DNA of 35,114 nt from JALZDI01 sp965653225 (lineage in GTDB: Bacteria > Actinomycetota > Actinomycetes > Propionibacteriales > Nocardioidaceae). The stretch covers positions 1 to 35,114 of the forward strand of contig CBFGZI010000029.1 of the NCBI GenBank assembly GCA_965653225.1, read 5' to 3'. The notes beneath the pieces were generated by a model. That model searched no databases. It was not told the DNA's origin and saw nothing but the letters and a program-made list of their open reading frames with translations. This document shows positions 17,531 to 24,387 of the stretch, piece after piece; the stretch's first letter is position 1, and each line of letters begins with the position of its first letter. Both the position numbers and the translations under genes were made by a program.

Positions 17531-18850
17531 CTACCCGTCGGCGGGGTAGAGAAGGTAGCGGCTGCGGGTGGCCCGGAAGTCGTGGAGATCTGACTGCCAC
17601 CCGGCCACGACCTCGTCGGCGTCGGCCCCTCTGTCGATCGCCCGGCGTACCTGGTCGGAGCCGGTCAGCAGGTCGATCCAGAACGGCGCCGACGTCTCGC
17701 GCCAGGCGAACTTCCTCGGGTAGAGCCGACGGGCGTTGACGATCATCGCGATCGCGGTGTGGATCGCGTCGAACCTCTCGCGGTCGGTCACGTGCAGCTG
17801 CAGCCCGCCGCAGGTGTGGTTGACGTACTTGGAGTAGGTGGGCACGAAATAGGCCTCGCGGAAGTCCACTCCGGGCAGGTCCTGGCGGCCCAGGGCAGCC
17901 GCCCAGCGGTAGTCGACGTACGGCGCGCCGACCAGCTCGAACGGACGGGTCGTTCCCCGTCCCTCGGAGATGTTGGTCGCCTCGAACAGGCACGTGCCGG
18001 GATAGACGACCGCGGTGTCCAGCGTGGGCATGCTCGGCGACGGCATCACCCACGGCTGCCCGGTCTGGTCGTGGAACATCGTCCGGCGCCACCCCTGCAT
18101 CCGCGACACGGCGAGGTCGACGCGGCCGGCGGCGGTGTGGTCCGCGGGGAGGAACTCGGCGTTGAACAGGCCGGCGAGCTCGCCGACGGTCATGCCGTGC
18201 TGCTGCGAGATCGGCTTGAGGCCGACGAACGTCTCGTACGCCGGGTGGACCACCGGCCCGTACGCCGCGCGTCCGGTGATCGGGTTGGGCCGGTCGAGCA
18301 CCACGAACCTCACCCCGGCCCGCGAGGCCGCGACCATGCAGTCGTACATCGTCCAGATGTAGGTGAAGAAGCGCGCCCCGACGTCCTGGATGTCGAACAT
18401 GACGGTGTCGACCCGCGCGTCGCGGAACATGCGCGCGATCTGCGTCGGGCTCTTGCCGTAGGTGTCGTAGACGGGCAGACCGGTGCGCTTGTCGGTGAAG
18501 GAGCCCTCGGGCCCGGTTCGCGCGCTGCCGCGGAAGCCGTGCTCGGGCCCGAACGCCGCGACCAGGTCGACCTTCCCCGATGCGGCCATCACGTCGACCT
18601 CGTGCCGCAGGTCCGGCACGACACCGGTCGGGTTGGACAGCATCCCGACCCGCTGTCCGCGCACCAGCGCGTAGCCGTCGTCGGCGAGCACCTCGAACCC
18701 GGTGCGCACCGGTGCGGCCGCCGGTGCGGCCGCGGCAGTCGGGGCCCGGACCGAGGAGGTCCCGGTGGCGCCGCACGACTGCGGCAGCAGCGACGCCCCG
18801 GCGACTCCGGTGGCGGTCGCGGTCGTGCGCAGGAAGGACCGACGATCCAC
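17531..18850 (-). CDS. namZ: Exo-beta-N-acetylmuramidase NamZ (DUF1343 family)
   Basis: A 439-residue exported enzyme. MDRRSFLRTTATATGVAGAS is a Tat signal with the RRSFLR motif; the following SLLPQSCG could be an imperfect lipobox, so a lipoprotein is possible. The body matches DUF1343: LSNPTGV, DLVAAFGPEHGFRG (acid-bearing PEHG near residues 102-105), FDIQDVGARFFTYIWTMYDCM, VVLDRPNPITG and PYVDYRWAAAL. Known members cleave terminal MurNAc from the non-reducing ends of peptidoglycan fragments. The GTG start is 3 bases after the nagZ stop, an arrangement like the B. subtilis ybbC-ybbD (namZ-nagZ) pair, so the two enzymes likely trim glycan chains in turn. Confidence 0.9.
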   Translation of the reverse strand: MDRRSFLRTTATATGVAGASLLPQSCGATGTSSVRAPTAAAAPAAAPVRTGFEVLADDGYALVRGQRVGMLSNPTGVVPDLRHEVDVMAASGKVDLVAAFGPEHGFRGSARTGPEGSFTDKRTGLPVYDTYGKSPTQIARMFRDARVDTVMFDIQDVGARFFTYIWTMYDCMVAASRAGVRFVVLDRPNPITGRAAYGPVVHPAYETFVGLKPISQQHGMTVGELAGLFNAEFLPADHTAAGRVDLAVSRMQGWRRTMFHDQTGQPWVMPSPSMPTLDTAVVYPGTCLFEATNISEGRGTTRPFELVGAPYVDYRWAAALGRQDLPGVDFREAYFVPTYSKYVNHTCGGLQLHVTDRERFDAIHTAIAMIVNARRLYPRKFAWRETSAPFWIDLLTGSDQVRRAIDRGADADEVVAGWQSDLHDFRATRSRYLLYPADG

Positions 18851-18853
18851 GCC

Positions 18854-20659
18854 TCAGTATGTCTGCCCGGCCCCGAACGGGTACAGCGGCGTCGACGGGT
18901 CGTCTGCCGACGGGATCGTCACCGGCAGCGTGCCCGACGGCGCCACCTCGCCGAACAGCACCCGCGCCAGCGACCGCAGCGAGACCCCGGTGTAGCCGTA
19001 GGTCGCCAGGTAGGCCGGGACGCCGGGGAACGCGGCGATGTCGTACGGGTCGCGTGCCGCCACCGCGATGACCGGCTTGCCGGTCGCGGTCAGGCGGCGC
19101 ACCAGGTCCGCCTGGCCGGCGTTGGCCTCGCGTGACGCGCCGTTGGTGACGACGACGGTGAGGTCGTGCTGCTGCGCCTGCGCGACCGCGGCCTCGACGT
19201 CGGCGGCGGTCGGGTTGCTGCCGGTCTCGTCGACGTCGGCGGTCAGCCCGCGCCTGCGGATCTCGTCGGCCACCGTGGCGGTGGTGCTCACGCCCCAGCC
19301 GGTGACGAACGCGCTCCGGCCGGACCCGGGCGTCAGCGGCAGCGTGCCGCCGTCGTTCTTCAGCAGGGTGACGGTCCGGTCGGTGATGTCCTGGGCCGCG
19401 GCGTAGTGCTCGGATGTGCCGACCCGGTGGGGTACGGCCGACTGGTCGACGAACGGGTTCTGCACCAGGCCGAGGTCCCACTTCAGCGCGAGGATGCGGC
19501 GCAGCGAGGTGTCGATGCGCTTCTCCTCGATCTCGCCGGACCGCACTGCCTTGAGCACCGAGTCGTAGGCGAGCCGGAAGTCCGGCGGCATCAGCAGCAT
19601 GTCGACGCCCGCCTTGAGCGCGAGCACCGGAACCCGGTCGTCGCCGTACTTGTCGCGTACACCCTGCATGGTCAGCGCGTCGGTGATCACCACGCCGTCG
19701 TAGCCCATCTCGTTGCGCAGGATGCCCGTGATGATCGGCTTTGACAGCGTGGCCGGGTCGCCGGACGGGTCCAGGGCCGGCACCACGATGTGCGCGGTCA
19801 TGATCGCCTTGATGCCGGAGTCGATCGCGGCCTGGAACGGCGGCCGGTCGATGCGCTCCCACTCCTCGCGGGTGTGGTCGATGACCGGCAGGCCGGTGTG
19901 GCTGTCGGTCGCGGTGTCACCGTGGCCGGGGAAGTGCTTGCTCGCGGCGGCGATGCCCGCGCCCTGGTAGCCGTGCACCTGGGCGGTGACCATCCGGGCG
20001 GCCAGGCCCGGGTCCTCGCTGAACGAGCGGACGCCGATGACGGGGTTCTGCGGGTTCACGTTGACGTCGGCGACGGGGGCGAAGTCCCAGTTGATGCCCA
20101 GGGCGTCGAGCTCGTCGCCGCTGATGCCGGCGGCGGTACGCGCGTCGTCGGTGCTGCGGCCGGCGCCGAGCGCCATGTTCCCGGGCCACTCGGTGGCGGG
20201 CGGGCCGACGCGGGCGACGATGCCGCCCTCCTGGTCGGTGGCGACCAGCTCGGGGATCCCGAGCCGGTCGTCGGCCGCGGCCTGCTGGACCCCGTTGGAC
20301 AGGCCGGCGATCTGCTGGGGGTTGTTCACGTTGTTGGACCAGGCGAAGTAGATGACCCCGCCCAGGTGGTAGCGGTCCACGAGCTGTGCGGCGTTGTCGA
20401 CGCCGTACGCCGCCTGGTTGGCCGCGACGTCGGCCGGCGCCTGGGTGTCCGCCGTCTCGCCGTAGGCCTGCGTCATGAACAGCTGGCCGACCTTCTCCCG
20501 CAGGCTCATCCGGTCGACCTGCTGGGCGATCCACCTTGCCCTGGGGTCGCCGCCGGGCTTGCCGGAGGCAGTGCTCACGGGCGTCAGTGTGACGGACAGG
20601 ACGACGGCGCCGACCAGGATGGAACAGCCGAGCGCGCGGACCGGGTGCGCGATACGCAT
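18854..20659 (-). CDS. nagZ: Secreted beta-N-acetylhexosaminidase NagZ-type (GH3)
   Basis: A 601-residue glycoside hydrolase family 3 enzyme. A signal peptide (LGCSILVGAVVLSVTLTPVS) starts at the ATG at 20659, which has GGGAG seven bases upstream; the frame open further to 20797 is not used. The N-terminal barrel has KHFPGHGDTATDSHTGLP, whose Asp-His pair is the NagZ acid/base, and GVVITDALTMQG with the nucleophile Asp (near residue 325). A second alpha/beta domain (about 400-601) follows, making it the two-domain Gram-positive form. It removes GlcNAc from peptidoglycan fragments and so exposes MurNAc for NamZ, the next gene. Confidence 0.92.
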   Translation of the reverse strand: MRIAHPVRALGCSILVGAVVLSVTLTPVSTASGKPGGDPRARWIAQQVDRMSLREKVGQLFMTQAYGETADTQAPADVAANQAAYGVDNAAQLVDRYHLGGVIYFAWSNNVNNPQQIAGLSNGVQQAAADDRLGIPELVATDQEGGIVARVGPPATEWPGNMALGAGRSTDDARTAAGISGDELDALGINWDFAPVADVNVNPQNPVIGVRSFSEDPGLAARMVTAQVHGYQGAGIAAASKHFPGHGDTATDSHTGLPVIDHTREEWERIDRPPFQAAIDSGIKAIMTAHIVVPALDPSGDPATLSKPIITGILRNEMGYDGVVITDALTMQGVRDKYGDDRVPVLALKAGVDMLLMPPDFRLAYDSVLKAVRSGEIEEKRIDTSLRRILALKWDLGLVQNPFVDQSAVPHRVGTSEHYAAAQDITDRTVTLLKNDGGTLPLTPGSGRSAFVTGWGVSTTATVADEIRRRGLTADVDETGSNPTAADVEAAVAQAQQHDLTVVVTNGASREANAGQADLVRRLTATGKPVIAVAARDPYDIAAFPGVPAYLATYGYTGVSLRSLARVLFGEVAPSGTLPVTIPSADDPSTPLYPFGAGQTY

Positions 20660-20756
20660 GAGGTGACTCCCGCCGTGCGAGGTGACGTCGCACGCCGTGG
20701 GTCTCGGCGTCGCCCGGTCACCGACACCGGTGGAGTCTTGCCGTCTCGGGGAAGCG

Positions 20757-20806
20757 TGGTCAAGGGTTTTTGTGACGTTATGTGTGGATGTCGTCACCGA
20801 ACGTCA
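20757..20806 (-). promoter_or_regulatory. Candidate operator/promoter upstream of nagZ-namZ
   Basis: Two nested inverted repeats, GTGACG (20772-20777)/CGTCAC (20792-20797) and TGACGTT (20773-20779)/AACGTCA (20800-20806), lie in the 206-base gap before nagZ. On the minus strand TTGACC (20757-20762) could serve as a -35 with a poor -10 further on. A regulator site is inferred, not proven. Confidence 0.35.
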
Positions 20807-20865
20807 TGACCCTCGGCACAGCTGTACGACCTGGCGCAGACGCGGAGGTGGCGGCGTCGGCGGCG

Positions 20866-21663
20866 TCAGCCGAGGTGCTTGCGCAGCCAGGCGATGTCGT
20901 CGGCCTGACCCTCGGCGGGGGTCTCGACGACGACCGGCGCCCCGGCGTCGCGGACGACGCCGACCAGGGTGTCGGTGTCGATCAGGCCCTGGCCGAGGTT
21001 GGTGTGCCGGTCGGCGCCGGAGCCGAACTCGTCGCGCGAGTCGTTGGCGTGCACCAGGTCGATGCGACCGGTGATCGCCCGCACGCGTTCGACCACGCCG
21101 GCCAGATCCTCGCCGCTGGCATGGGCGTGGCAGGTGTCGAGGCAGAACCCGACCCGGTCGTGGCCGTCGGCCTCGGCGATGGCCTCCCAGACGCGGGCGA
21201 TGCTGTCGAGGTAGCGGGCCATCGCGTTGTCGCCGCCGGCGGTGTTCTCGATCAGCAGCGGCAGCTTGATGTCGAGCCGTTCGACGCACTTGCGCCAGTT
21301 GTCGTAGCCGACCGCGGGGTCGTCGCTCTTCAGCACGTGGCCGCCGTGCACGACCAGCCCCTTGGCGCCGACCTCGGCGGCGGCGTCGACCTGCTGCTGC
21401 AGCAGCTTGCGGCTCGGGATTCGGATGCGGTTGTTGGTGGTGGCGACGTTGAGGACGTACGGCGCGTGGACGTACAGGTCGACGCCCGCCTCCGCGGCCG
21501 CGGAGCGCAGGGCATCGGCGCCCCCGGCGAACTCGACCTTGGGGCCCTTCCACCCCTGCGGGTCTCCGAGGAAGAACTGCGCCACCTCGCCGTCGCGCGC
21601 CCGGACCTGCGCGACCGGGTCGTGCTGGTCGACGTGGGCACCGATGCGGAGGGGCGAGCTCAT
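20866..21663 (-). CDS. nfo: Deoxyribonuclease IV (AP endonuclease, Nfo family)
   Basis: A 265-residue TIM-barrel endonuclease that cuts DNA at abasic sites during base-excision repair. Family metal-binding blocks are visible in order: RIGAHV (6-11), LYVHAPYVLN, GLVVHGGHV, LLIENTAGG (a Glu ligand), FCLDTCHAHASG (the Asp-His triad block) and LVHANDSRDEFGSGADRHTNLGQG. All zinc ligands expected for the family seem present, and the length is usual. It lies between the small membrane protein gene and nagZ on the same strand, with no other repair gene beside it. Confidence 0.95.
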   Translation of the reverse strand: MSSPLRIGAHVDQHDPVAQVRARDGEVAQFFLGDPQGWKGPKVEFAGGADALRSAAAEAGVDLYVHAPYVLNVATTNNRIRIPSRKLLQQQVDAAAEVGAKGLVVHGGHVLKSDDPAVGYDNWRKCVERLDIKLPLLIENTAGGDNAMARYLDSIARVWEAIAEADGHDRVGFCLDTCHAHASGEDLAGVVERVRAITGRIDLVHANDSRDEFGSGADRHTNLGQGLIDTDTLVGVVRDAGAPVVVETPAEGQADDIAWLRKHLG

Positions 21664-21695
21664 GGCGGTCAGCCTACGACCCGCCGCCGACGTCG

Positions 21696-21728
21696 GATCA
21701 GCGCCCGATCAGCGCCCGATCAGAGCCC
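21696..21728. repeat. 11-bp tandem repeat, three copies
   Basis: GATCAGCGCCC is repeated at 21696 and 21707, with a third copy GATCAGAGCCC at 21718. The unit overlaps the stop codon of the small membrane protein gene and fills most of the gap before nfo. Confidence 0.8.
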
Positions 21729-22070
21729 GGGAGCCGGGAACAGGCCGCCGTTGGCGAGGTTGAGCGCGAAGCCGAGCGCGCTGCCGATGAGGCCGACCAC
21801 GATGATCCACCGCTCGCCGCGGGTCTTGGAGATGAACTGGTCCACGCCCCCGATGACCGCCCCCACCAGGCCCATCCAGCCGCCCGGGATGTGCCAGCCG
21901 GGCTGGGTCGCGCACACCAGCGACGCGATCGCCAGACCGAGGCAGACGAACGCGAGGGCGTTCTCCATGGGGTGCCGCTCGCCGTCGGTGTTGAGCCATC
22001 GGTTGAGGGGGTGCGGCAGCCGCCCGAGGATTCGTCCGCGGTTGCCGCCATGTGGGTGTGTTGTTGACAT
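21720..22070 (-). CDS. Small integral membrane protein, unknown function
   Basis: A 116-residue protein from the ATG at 22070, which has GGAGGG seven bases upstream. After a polar N-terminus (MSTTHPHGGNRGRILGRLPH) come three or so hydrophobic segments: MENALAFVCLGLAIASLVCA, a GGWMGLVGAVIGGVDQF stretch, and RWIIVVGLIGSALGFALNLA. I do not recognise a named family. It is divergent from rpsF across a 291-base gap. A longer same-frame opening to 22721 overlaps rpsF and is rejected. In related actinobacteria a small membrane protein often sits at this place, so it is a conserved neighbour of the ribosomal operon, but its role is unknown. Confidence 0.75.
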   Translation of the reverse strand: MSTTHPHGGNRGRILGRLPHPLNRWLNTDGERHPMENALAFVCLGLAIASLVCATQPGWHIPGGWMGLVGAVIGGVDQFISKTRGERWIIVVGLIGSALGFALNLANGGLFPAPGL

Positions 22071-22231
22071 TGCCAGCCCTCCGTCCTGAGCCTCCCGCGG
22101 CCCGCCCCGGCGCGCAAGGGCCGACCTCATGCCAGGCCTCCCTGCCGACTCCCTTGCTGACACCGCCCGGGGCCGGTGACGACGCCCGTGCGGACGCTGG
22201 ACTGACCCCGTTCCCGCCCTGGGGACAAGAT

Positions 22232-22261
22232 TTCTTGGGGTGCCGCGGGCGCTGCTAGGCT
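22232..22261 (+). promoter_or_regulatory. Candidate rpsF operon promoter
   Basis: TTCTTG (22232-22237) and TAGGCT (22256-22261), separated by 18 bases, resemble a housekeeping promoter. The start would lie near 22268, leaving a leader of ~95 bases with the structure described at 22309-22351. Confidence 0.45.
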
Positions 22262-22308
22262 GGCCCGCGATGGCCCGGCGTACGAGCCGGGCCTTCACAC
22301 GCTCAAGC

Positions 22309-22351
22309 CCTCCTGTCACGGAGAGACCGTGACCGCCGAGTCCGAAGGAGG
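22309..22351 (+). promoter_or_regulatory. Folded rpsF leader masking the Shine-Dalgarno (bS6:bS18 type)
   Basis: CCTCCT (22309-22314) can pair with AGGAGG (22346-22351), the rpsF ribosome-binding site. Between them is a perfect hairpin GTCACGG / CCGTGAC (22315-22321 / 22327-22333) with a 5-base loop. An unpaired strand CGCCGAGTCCGA (22334-22345) carries two CCG triplets. This matches the general plan of the bS6:bS18 autoregulatory leader (capped stem, CCG-bearing bulge, closing stem). The match is by eye. Confidence 0.55.
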
Positions 22352-22361
22352 AGATGCGCTG

Positions 22362-22652
22362 ATGCGTAACTACGAAGTCATGGTCATCCTCGACCCCGAC
22401 CTCGAGGAGCGCACCGTCGCTCCGTCGCTCGACCAGTACCTCACCCTCGTCCGCAACGACGGCGGCAGCGTGGAGAAGGTCGACGTGTGGGGTCGCCGGC
22501 GTCTCGCGTACGAGATCGCGAAGAACTCCGAGGCCATCTACGCCGTCATCGACCTGACCGCAGAGCCGGACACGGTCAAGGAGCTCGACCGTCAGCTCGG
22601 GCTCAACGAGTCGGTGCTGCGTACTAAGGTCATCCGCCCAGACGTCCACTGA
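22362..22652 (+). CDS. rpsF: 30S ribosomal protein bS6
   Basis: A 96-residue small-subunit protein that binds 16S rRNA together with bS18. The start MRNYEVMVILDPDLEE and the block VDVWGRRRLAYEIAKNSEA are the family signature. The ATG at 22362 has AAGGAGG ten bases upstream; the same frame is open a little earlier (22329), but that part has no family similarity. It is the first gene of rpsF-ssb-rpsR-rplI, and its partner bS18 is encoded two genes on. The folded leader upstream suggests translational feedback. Confidence 0.97.
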   Translation: MRNYEVMVILDPDLEERTVAPSLDQYLTLVRNDGGSVEKVDVWGRRRLAYEIAKNSEAIYAVIDLTAEPDTVKELDRQLGLNESVLRTKVIRPDVH

Positions 22653-22751
22653 CCGCCGCGGGGCCGACACCCCGGTCCGCCTCGCACGGATGCACGAACC
22701 AGCAGACAACCGACAGCCCACCTCGTTCGACCCACCATCCTGGGAGGTCTG

Positions 22752-23276
22752 ATGGCCGGCGAGACCGTCATCACCGTCGTTGGCAACCTCACCGACGACC
22801 CCGAACTCCGCTTCACTCCCTCGGGGGCCGCGGTCGCCAACTTCACCGTTGCCTCAACCCCGCGCTTCCTCAACAAGCAGACCAACGAGTGGCAGGACGG
22901 CGAGGCCATGTTCCTGCGGTGCTCCATCTGGCGGCAGGCGGCCGAGAACGTCGCCGAGTCGCTGCAGAAGGGCACCCGGGTCGTCGTCCAGGGCAGGCTG
23001 CGGCAGCGGTCCTTCGAGACCCGCGAGGGCGAGAAGCGCACCGTCATCGAGCTCGAGGTCGACGAGATCGGCCCCAGCCTCCGCTATGCCACCGCCAAGC
23101 CGGTCAAGACGTCCCGCGGCGGCGGTGGTGGCGGCGGCTACGGCGGTGGCGGCGGCTACGGCGGCAGCCAGGACAACGACCCGTGGGCCTCGCAGCCGGC
23201 GGGCGGCGGTGGCGGCCAGGGCGGCAACGACCCGTGGGCGGCCTCGGGCGGCAGCTCCGACGAGCCGCCGTTCTGA
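22752..23276 (+). CDS. ssb: Single-stranded DNA-binding protein
   Basis: A 174-residue SSB. The OB fold spans about residues 1-110 (GETVITVVGNLTDDPELRFT..., FLRCSIWRQAAENVAESLQKG, VVVQGRLRQRSFETREGEKR). A Gly/Tyr-rich linker (about 118-165) follows and then the acidic protein-interaction tip SDEPPF. It coats single strands at replication forks and recruits partners through the tip. GGGAGGT stands just before the ATG. Its place between rpsF and rpsR is the common actinobacterial order and the normal housekeeping ssb location. Confidence 0.97.
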   Translation: MAGETVITVVGNLTDDPELRFTPSGAAVANFTVASTPRFLNKQTNEWQDGEAMFLRCSIWRQAAENVAESLQKGTRVVVQGRLRQRSFETREGEKRTVIELEVDEIGPSLRYATAKPVKTSRGGGGGGGYGGGGGYGGSQDNDPWASQPAGGGGGQGGNDPWAASGGSSDEPPF

Positions 23277-23361
23277 CCCGTTCCGGTCCGACCCCTTGCT
23301 GGCGGGCTGACACCGCAACAAGGAGCACCAAGCGAACAAGCACTGACAAAAGCATCGACAG

Positions 23362-23382
23362 GTGCCGGCTCCGTGCCGGCAC
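23362..23382 (+). promoter_or_regulatory. Hairpin between ssb and rpsR
   Basis: GTGCCGGC (23362-23369) pairs perfectly with GCCGGCAC (23375-23382) around TCCGT. It lies in the 151-base gap between ssb and rpsR and has no T-run, so attenuation, RNA processing or stabilisation of the downstream message is more likely than full termination. Confidence 0.5.
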
Positions 23383-23427
23383 GACCATTCCGGAACACTC
23401 CGGGCTTTCGACAAGGAGAGCACCACA

Positions 23428-23664
23428 ATGGCCAAGGCAGTCGTGCGCAAGCCGAAGAAGAAGGTCTGCGTTTTCTGCAAGGACAAGATCAGCTACGTCG
23501 ACTACAAGGACACGAACCTGCTGCGGAAGTTCATCTCCGACCGCGGCAAGATCCGTGCCCGACGCGTCACCGGCAACTGCGTGCAGCACCAGCGCGACGT
23601 CGCCACCGCGGTGAAGAACGCCCGCGAGGTCGCGCTGCTGCCCTACACGTCCACCGCGCGCTGA
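23428..23664 (+). CDS. rpsR: 30S ribosomal protein bS18, zinc-binding (C+) form
   Basis: A 78-residue ribosomal protein. KKVCVFCKDKISYVDYKDTN and LLRKFISDRGKIRARRVTGN are typical. Cysteines C14 and C17 (CVFC) with C51 and H54 (CVQH) provide four possible zinc ligands, which identifies the zinc-containing form. Actinobacteria often keep a second, cysteine-free rpsR in a Zur-regulated cluster; whether this genome does cannot be seen here. The ATG at 23428 follows an AAGGAGAG ribosome-binding site; the frame is open further upstream without similarity. It is the third gene of the operon. Confidence 0.96.
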   Translation: MAKAVVRKPKKKVCVFCKDKISYVDYKDTNLLRKFISDRGKIRARRVTGNCVQHQRDVATAVKNAREVALLPYTSTAR

Positions 23665-23681
23665 GAGGGGTTGAGAAGGCG

Positions 23682-24128
23682 ATGAAGCTCATCCTTCAGC
23701 AGGAGGTCTCGGGCCTCGGCTCGGCCGGTGACGTGGTCGAGGTCAAGGACGGCTACGGCCGCAACTACCTCATCCCCCGCGGTGCGGCGATCCGCTGGAC
23801 GCGCGGCGCCGAGCGGCAGATCGAGTCGATCAGGAAGGCGCGGCAGACCCGCGAGATCCGCGACATCGACACCGCCGAGGACGTGCGCCAGCGGCTGGAG
23901 GCGCTCAACGTCCAGCTGCAGGTGCGTGCCGGTGAGTCCGGCCGGCTCTTCGGCGCCGTGACCCCCGCCGACATCGCCGCAGCGGTGAAGAGCTCCGGCG
24001 GTCCCGACGTCGACAAGCGCCGGATCGAGGTCGGCAACCCGATCAAGACCCTGGGCGTGCACCAGGTGGCCATCCGCCTGCACGACGAGGTGGCCGCCCA
24101 GCTCAACGTCAACGTGATTCCGTCCTGA
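23682..24128 (+). CDS. rplI: 50S ribosomal protein bL9
   Basis: A 148-residue large-subunit protein that binds 23S rRNA near the L1 stalk. MKLILQQEVSGLGSAGDVVE and VKDGYGRNYLIPRGAAI form the N-terminal domain. A long central helix (about 40-80) connects to the C-terminal domain with GRLFGAVTPADIAAAV and KTLGVHQVAIRLHDEV. The ATG at 23682 lies 17 bases after the rpsR stop with GAGAAGG before it. It closes the ribosomal operon; three hairpins follow. Confidence 0.97.
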   Translation: MKLILQQEVSGLGSAGDVVEVKDGYGRNYLIPRGAAIRWTRGAERQIESIRKARQTREIRDIDTAEDVRQRLEALNVQLQVRAGESGRLFGAVTPADIAAAVKSSGGPDVDKRRIEVGNPIKTLGVHQVAIRLHDEVAAQLNVNVIPS

Positions 24129-24178
24129 CGAGGCAGCCCGCTACCGGGCAGTAGCAAGGCCACAGAAGGGGCCGCGAG

Positions 24179-24212
24179 CAGGGCCGTTCCCGCGTCTGCG
24201 GGAGCGGCCCTG
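24179..24212 (+). terminator. Strong hairpin terminator after rplI
   Basis: CAGGGCCGTTCCCGC (24179-24193) pairs with GCGGGAGCGGCCCTG (24198-24212) over 15 positions with one T-G wobble and a 4-base loop. No T-run follows, as is usual in high-GC actinobacteria. Confidence 0.75.
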
Positions 24213-24221
24213 TCGCACGTT

Positions 24222-24262
24222 CGGACCGCTCGTGTGCGGTCCGTACACACCCCTCGGGGGTG
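24222..24262 (+). terminator. Two further hairpins after rplI
   Basis: CGGACCGC/GCGGTCCG (24222-24229 / 24236-24243) and CACCCC/GGGGTG (24248-24253 / 24257-24262) follow directly behind the main hairpin. The three stems in 84 bases would isolate the ribosomal operon from the opp genes. Between here and the oppA start, TGTCAC and TAATGA (16-base spacing, near 24316-24343) could be an oppA promoter, but this is weak. Confidence 0.5.
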
Positions 24263-24387
24263 CGACACGAATCCGTAACGATTGGCTGCCGAAAACGTCT
24301 CGCCCCTGTCACACGGGCCCCGAACCGGTAATGATCGGCGGGCGCGTGGACGACTCGCGCTATCCGTGTGCTTTCAAGGAGGAACAG

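Noticed and set aside
17463..19862. Minus-strand frame of about 800 codons over namZ and nagZ
   Set aside because: Arg/Pro-rich composition with no domain; the nagZ and namZ frames show catalytic motifs over the same bases.
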